From Chitinispirillaceae bacterium (GTDB taxonomy: Bacteria; Fibrobacterota; Chitinivibrionia; Chitinivibrionales; Chitinispirillaceae), in contig JAFGOU010000349.1 in NCBI GenBank assembly GCA_016926315.1, positions 1-9,961 on the forward strand: DNA of 9,961 nucleotides, given 5' to 3'. The notes beneath the pieces are model-generated. The model made no database searches and was not told the DNA's origin. It was given only the letters and a program-made list of their open reading frames with translations. Every line of letters begins with the position of its first letter. Positions within the stretch are counted from its first letter, which is position 1. Both the position numbers and the translations under genes were made by a program. This document shows positions 6,283-9,961 of the stretch, piece by piece.

Positions 6283-7437
6283 TTACTGCAGCAACCGCAA
6301 TAAAACATTATAAAAACGCTCCAGAAACATGCCGGCACCGACCAGGCCGATACCCGCAAGAATCGAAAAAATAATCCAGAAACATTTCAACGCAAGGGAC
6401 TTTTTGGCAATCGCGGAAACGACCGCCTCCATTGACTGGAATCTTTTCTCCCGTTTGATCGCCAGCATTTTATGGACAAGCATAACCGTCCTGTCGGACA
6501 GGTACGGACAATATCTCCGCGGTGAAACAAAATTTCCGACAAGATGTTTTGTCATGATCTCATTGGGAGAGTTGCCGGCATAGACGGTTCGACCGGTGAG
6601 CGCATAGTAGAGGGTCGCACCCAGGGAGTAAATGTCGCTTCTCCCGTCGACATCCCGCCTTCCTTCAACCTGCTCCGGTGACGTGTAGTAATACGAGCCG
6701 ACCCAGTGTCCTTCCTGAGTAAGCGTCATATGATCGACGTCATGATGCATCACCAGGCCGAAATCGGTGAGCTTAGGCGCACCCTTGCCGTCAAAAATGA
6801 TGTTTTCCGGTTTGACGTCCCGATGGATAATGTTTTTTGCGTGGGCATGGCCCAGTGCCTGTGCGGTTGCGAGGATTACCCTCAGCGCCTCTTTTTCGCT
6901 CAACCGCCCCTTCTTCCTGGAATCGACATATGCCTTCAACGACGGGCCCGGGAGAAGCTCCATGGTTAAATAGTAATTCCGATTGACCCTTCCGGCATCG
7001 TATATGGTCACGATATTCGGGTGGTCGAGCTTGGCAAGAGCGCGTATTTCCTGAAGGAAACGGTCGATTTTTGTTTTGTCATTGGAGAAAGTCGAATGAA
7101 TGACCTTGATCGCAACGGTCCTTCCCATGAATCCATGGACGGCTTCGTATACCTTGCCCATGCCTCCCTCACCGATCAGCCTGCCGAGACAATAGTTGCC
7201 GAAATACGTGCCGTCCCCGGCCATCCGGACCATTTCCGACAGTTCCTCCAGCTGCCCTGCCGATAGTATCCCCTGTTTAACCATGACCTCTTCAATCGTC
7301 GTATCAAGACCGATCATCTTGCTTTTCATGACCAGCATTTCACACTCATCAAGCTGCTTTTGACTGACCAGCTCCTTACCCAACGCGATCTTTACAACCG
7401 ATATATGCGGAGAGGCGGATCCGGGATGCCCGTTCAT
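6283..7437 (-). CDS. Membrane-anchored Hanks-type Ser/Thr protein kinase
   Basis: This 384-residue protein contains a complete kinase domain, roughly residues 80-345. Its parts are a glycine-rich loop GEGGMG (89-94), ATP-binding Lys111 in VAIKVI, helix-C Glu130, catalytic HRDVKPEN (205-212), DFG (225-227), TSPE (252-255) and Asp268 in SDIYSLG. All key residues are present, so it should be an active RD kinase of the PknB type. The activation loop offers Thr238 and Thr240 as possible autophosphorylation sites. Residues 11-75 are a separate helical region with two 'KELVSQKQLDE' / 'KQGILSAGQLEEL'-like halves, resembling the GspE-N-type helical region seen before kinases of Planctomycetes and related phyla. 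One transmembrane helix (about 352-372) is followed by only a dozen residues, so there is no PASTA or other extracellular sensor. The ribosome site is weak (GGGG, 9 nt upstream), so the start is less certain. It lies 76 bp after the glycosyltransferase gene and may share its transcript. Substrates are unknown. Confidence 0.93.
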   Translation of the reverse strand: MNGHPGSASPHISVVKIALGKELVSQKQLDECEMLVMKSKMIGLDTTIEEVMVKQGILSAGQLEELSEMVRMAGDGTYFGNYCLGRLIGEGGMGKVYEAVHGFMGRTVAIKVIHSTFSNDKTKIDRFLQEIRALAKLDHPNIVTIYDAGRVNRNYYLTMELLPGPSLKAYVDSRKKGRLSEKEALRVILATAQALGHAHAKNIIHRDVKPENIIFDGKGAPKLTDFGLVMHHDVDHMTLTQEGHWVGSYYYTSPEQVEGRRDVDGRSDIYSLGATLYYALTGRTVYAGNSPNEIMTKHLVGNFVSPRRYCPYLSDRTVMLVHKMLAIKREKRFQSMEAVVSAIAKKSLALKCFWIIFSILAGIGLVGAGMFLERFYNVLLRLLQ

Positions 7438-7513
7438 ACGGCAGAACCCCGGTTAACGGCTGGTGGTGCGCCTCTGGAGAATTTTTCCCGTTTTTTGTCG
7501 CAGCCGGAACGTA

Positions 7514-9187
7514 TCATGGCTCACCATCGCTTTTTATCGGAAGACGAGTCAGGCGGAAGATGTCTATGCCTCTCCCCGTGGGCAGGCTGTCGGGCATGCG
7601 AAACAGGTGTTTCGAAAGAAGGGGACGGTTGATCCACCGGACATCGTTGACGGCGAGATGGATGGCCTTCTCAACCCGTGCCCCGGATTGCTGCAGCGCC
7701 CAGAGCAGGTTCCGTCGCTCCTCCGAATCAGGACCCAGCGGGCTCTGCGGCCTGAGAATCAGCCACTGCGCTTGCCGCACGTCAAAAAGGTATCGCGGCA
7801 GCGTGTCCCATCCGGGCCGCATCGCCTTTTCGGGAGCAGTGATGCCGGCGATCCTCCGGCCGGTATGAAACATCACGGGAAACCAGTCGTTGCTGATGCC
7901 GATCAGATCGTCAGGGGCGGTGTTGGTATTGACGAATGAAACGAGTTCCTCGTCCGGACCACGGGTCGCATGGGCGAGCTCGAACGCATATCCCCACAGC
8001 TCGGACTTGAACAGGCCGGCCCGGAAAGCGTCCGCTCCCGTCGCGAAGTCTCCGGAAAGCATCTCCCGCCCCACGCTCGATGGAATGAGCAGCGGCAAGG
8101 GAATCACCGGTACATTGGAAACAATCAGCACGGCAGCAAGAAGCAGGCCGAGCCACGGTTTCCACGCATGCACCTCTCGTATCGCTTTTGCCGCAACCAG
8201 CGCGCCCACAGGGAGGAGAAACGCGATATAGCGCGGATTCGGCCAAACCATCGCGGGAAGAAAGAAAAACAGGGGAATGAGCATGCAAACAGCCAGCCCC
8301 GGTATCCCGTCCGGTTTGAGCCTCTTTCGCACATAGGCGGCTCCCAGGCCAGCGAGAATGACGGCAGGGCACACGTATCGATCAGCCATGATCAAGGTGC
8401 CGAGCGCATATACCCGGAAATTGCCCGATGGCGAAGCCCGGTCGAGAAATCCGGTGACGAAAATCCACGGCAGGGCGCCGGCGCCGACGATCAGGACCAC
8501 GACGGCACACTGTTTCCAGATCCCCTCACGTCTCCGGAAAAGCGCCGCGTGAAGCAGGAACCCCGTTGCAGCAATGGCGCATGAGATATAGTTGCTGTAA
8601 AATAAAAGGACGAAACCGAGCGAGAGAAACGCCACGCCGCGCTTTGACGGAAGATGTCGATACGCCCACAGGCAGAGGAAAAACAGTACCGGGAGCAGCG
8701 CGTAATACCGGCATTGCCTTAAAAGCAGCAGGTACTGAACCGAGGTCAGCAGCACGACAACGGCCGCGAATGCCAGGAACCGGTCTTTGGTCATCCCGCG
8801 AACAAGCAGGAAAAAAAACGGAAAGGAGAGACACCCTAGAAGAGCAAAGGGCCAGCGGGCGCCGAACGAATTCACGCCAAAGATCGCCATCCCGAACGCG
8901 GCGGTATAATGCTGGAGCCAGGGCGTCCACCCCCATACCAGCTGGTTCGAGAGCTCCCGTCCGTTGTCCTGGGTTACGAGCTGCCTGCCATCCCAGGCGA
9001 GAGGCAGGCCGGTTCTCAGGATATTTTTTGCGACAAGCGCGGTCTCGGCCTCGTCCTGCCACAGGCAGCGATCCCCTAACCCCGGGAAAAGCAGCATGGC
9101 GGCGGCAAGAAAAATGGCGAGCGCGGCGAGGCGGTCGTTCAGATACCACACCGCCCTTCCTCCGCCGCTGACCTCCGCACTTTTCAT
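7514..9187 (-). CDS. GT39/ArnT-like membrane glycosyltransferase
   Basis: This 557-residue protein (from ATG at 9187) has about eleven hydrophobic segments between residues 18 and 364, then a soluble tail of about 190 residues. The first membrane helix is followed by LWQDEAETALVAKNIL, with the acidic pair Asp45-Glu46. That is the place and form of the catalytic acidic motif in GT-C enzymes of the PMT/ArnT/GT39-GT83 group. RQCRYYALL (157-165) and NPRY (317-320) also fit this family. Such enzymes take a sugar from a polyprenyl-phosphate donor and transfer it on the outer face of the inner membrane to lipid, glycan or protein. The acceptor cannot be read here. The open frame extends to a GTG at 9229 (14 more residues) with another ATG at 9208; neither has a clear ribosome site. 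The ATG at 9187 has GAAGAG close upstream, so I prefer it with modest confidence. The kinase gene follows after 76 bp. Confidence 0.88.
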   Translation of the reverse strand: MKSAEVSGGGRAVWYLNDRLAALAIFLAAAMLLFPGLGDRCLWQDEAETALVAKNILRTGLPLAWDGRQLVTQDNGRELSNQLVWGWTPWLQHYTAAFGMAIFGVNSFGARWPFALLGCLSFPFFFLLVRGMTKDRFLAFAAVVVLLTSVQYLLLLRQCRYYALLPVLFFLCLWAYRHLPSKRGVAFLSLGFVLLFYSNYISCAIAATGFLLHAALFRRREGIWKQCAVVVLIVGAGALPWIFVTGFLDRASPSGNFRVYALGTLIMADRYVCPAVILAGLGAAYVRKRLKPDGIPGLAVCMLIPLFFFLPAMVWPNPRYIAFLLPVGALVAAKAIREVHAWKPWLGLLLAAVLIVSNVPVIPLPLLIPSSVGREMLSGDFATGADAFRAGLFKSELWGYAFELAHATRGPDEELVSFVNTNTAPDDLIGISNDWFPVMFHTGRRIAGITAPEKAMRPGWDTLPRYLFDVRQAQWLILRPQSPLGPDSEERRNLLWALQQSGARVEKAIHLAVNDVRWINRPLLSKHLFRMPDSLPTGRGIDIFRLTRLPIKSDGEP

Positions 9188-9350
9188 GATCTCTTCACGG
9201 GGAAACATTCCATGAACCGTCACTTGCACGCTGGTTGTCCGGATCGGTATTTTTTTCCAAAGGGTTTTTCCATACGTAAGATACGCTGCGGTCTGTCCGC
9301 AAGTCTATATTTTCAACCGGCAAAGGTCGCCTCATCGACGCGTTCGCCAT

Positions 9351-9368
9351 GCCGGCCCGCACGCCGGC
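9351..9368 (-). terminator. GC-rich hairpin after the right-edge secreted protein gene
   Basis: Two GCCGGC arms separated by 6 nt can form a 6-bp all-GC stem beginning 18 nt after the stop codon at 9387-9389. No U-tract follows on the minus strand, so it is not a classical intrinsic terminator. It may slow transcription or protect the mRNA end. The remaining 160 or so bases before the glycosyltransferase start hold a small 5-bp hairpin (9287-9301) and two short A-runs, but no convincing promoter. Confidence 0.25.
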
Positions 9369-9386
9369 GCTCCCCGTTGCCAGACT

Positions 9387-9961
9387 TCATCGCGAGAAAT
9401 TCAGGCGTTTGGTCATCCTGTTATTTCCGGTTTCCAGCCGGGCAATATACATGCCCGAATTCGTCGGTTTCCATGTGTAAACGTCCTGTGCCACCGCCGC
9501 ATCCCGGCACAACCTGCCCTTGAGATCGTAAATCTTCAACCTTCCCTGCATTCCTTTTGGAAACCGAAAAAAAACATCCGATCCATGGTAATCAACACTG
9601 AAATGGTCGGGGGTTACGGTATGGTTGACGCGTCCGATACCTGTCGCTTCCCACGTTGCCTTGATTGAATAGGCTACCCCGTTCAACACTTCACGTTTGC
9701 CTGAATACTGGTAATAGCTTTCAGCGCCGACGGTCAGCTTCTGCGATGTCACCGTCGTTGCGCATTTAACGCCGGCATACCATCGTCCGGCCGGAACCGA
9801 TGGAACGGAAAGAACCTTCGCGGAGCCGCTAGCCGTGTCCGCATAGGCCGCGGTTCCTGCAACGGCGAACGTGTCTTTTCCAAGGAACAGATGCATGTCG
9901 AATCCCGCCTCTCCCGTTACCGTAACGGAGAGATTTGCAGCGCCGGTTGTCAGGTCAAGGG
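9387..9961 (-). CDS. Secreted protein C-terminus: PPC-like domain plus type IX sorting-like tail (5' end beyond the window)
   Basis: The frame is open on the minus strand from the right edge to TGA at 9387-9389. It gives 190 visible residues; the first in-frame ATG (9896) lies inside a domain, so the real start is outside. Residues 1 to about 80 look like a PPC (pre-peptidase C-terminal) beta domain: LDLTTG, L-S-V-T-V-T-G, a D-M-H-L-F-L-G strand, and P-A-G-R-W-Y-A-G-V near the end. A linker containing a YSIKATWEATG stretch follows. The last 60 residues resemble a Por/type IX sorting domain: LKIYDLKGRL (141-150), SGMYIARLETG (168-178) and a basic KRL end. PPC domains usually sit after a secreted hydrolase or protease catalytic domain, which would lie beyond the window. 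The sorting tail implies export by the type IX system and surface attachment or release. The enzyme identity is unknown. Confidence 0.82.
   Translation of the reverse strand, partial: LDLTTGAANLSVTVTGEAGFDMHLFLGKDTFAVAGTAAYADTASGSAKVLSVPSVPAGRWYAGVKCATTVTSQKLTVGAESYYQYSGKREVLNGVAYSIKATWEATGIGRVNHTVTPDHFSVDYHGSDVFFRFPKGMQGRLKIYDLKGRLCRDAAVAQDVYTWKPTNSGMYIARLETGNNRMTKRLNFSR

Noticed and set aside
8526..9171. Open frames of about 200 codons on both strands within the glycosyltransferase gene
   Set aside because: They are Arg/Ala/Pro-rich, lack motifs, and overlap the frame with the conserved GT-C motifs and membrane helices.
9287..9301. 5-bp inverted repeat TGCGG / CCGCA upstream of the glycosyltransferase gene
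   Set aside because: It is short, has no associated promoter or U-tract, and is expected by chance in GC-rich DNA.

Overview
The window looks like chromosomal DNA of a Gram-negative bacterium of the FCB group, quite possibly an uncultured relative of Fibrobacterota (Chitinispirillum/Chitinivibrio type). This placement is an inference from gene content, not from a marker gene. It rests on a C-terminal domain resembling a type IX secretion (Por) sorting tail, an outer-membrane-type protein with the LGG...NPA N-terminal signature common in that group, and a very large lipoprotein built from Kre9/KNH-like and PPC-like modules. Base composition is moderately GC-rich and fairly even. I see no rRNA, tRNA, CRISPR array, insertion sequence or phage gene.

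Layout, left to right. (1) Positions 1-1015, minus strand: the N-terminal 338 codons of an exported, probably beta-barrel protein that runs off the left edge. (2) A 76-bp gap carrying five perfect copies of a 5-bp repeat. (3) Positions 1092-4940, minus: a 1282-residue modular surface lipoprotein, upstream of gene 1 and in the same direction, so the two may be co-transcribed. (4) A 247-bp divergent intergenic region (4941-5187) with a good minus-strand -10 box. (5) Positions 5188-6228, plus: a CaCA-family Na+/Ca2+ (or cation/H+) exchanger, the only plus-strand gene. (6) Positions 6283-7437, minus: a membrane-anchored Hanks-type Ser/Thr protein kinase, convergent with the exchanger. (7) Positions 7514-9187, minus: a GT39/ArnT-like membrane glycosyltransferase, 76 bp upstream of the kinase. 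(8) Positions 9387-9961, minus: the C-terminal part of a secreted protein with a PPC-like domain and a sorting-type tail, cut by the right edge.

The common theme is the cell surface: two or three exported proteins sharing PPC-like modules, a periplasm-facing sugar transferase, and a transmembrane kinase. The sequence does not prove that they work together. The exchanger looks like ordinary ion homeostasis. No defence island or obvious new enzymatic system is present. The most distinctive object is the 1282-residue lipoprotein. It has strictly periodic modules (98 and about 213 residues), cysteines placed in pairs only in the composite repeats, and many D-S/T-aliphatic tripeptides resembling the Bacteroidota O-glycosylation site.
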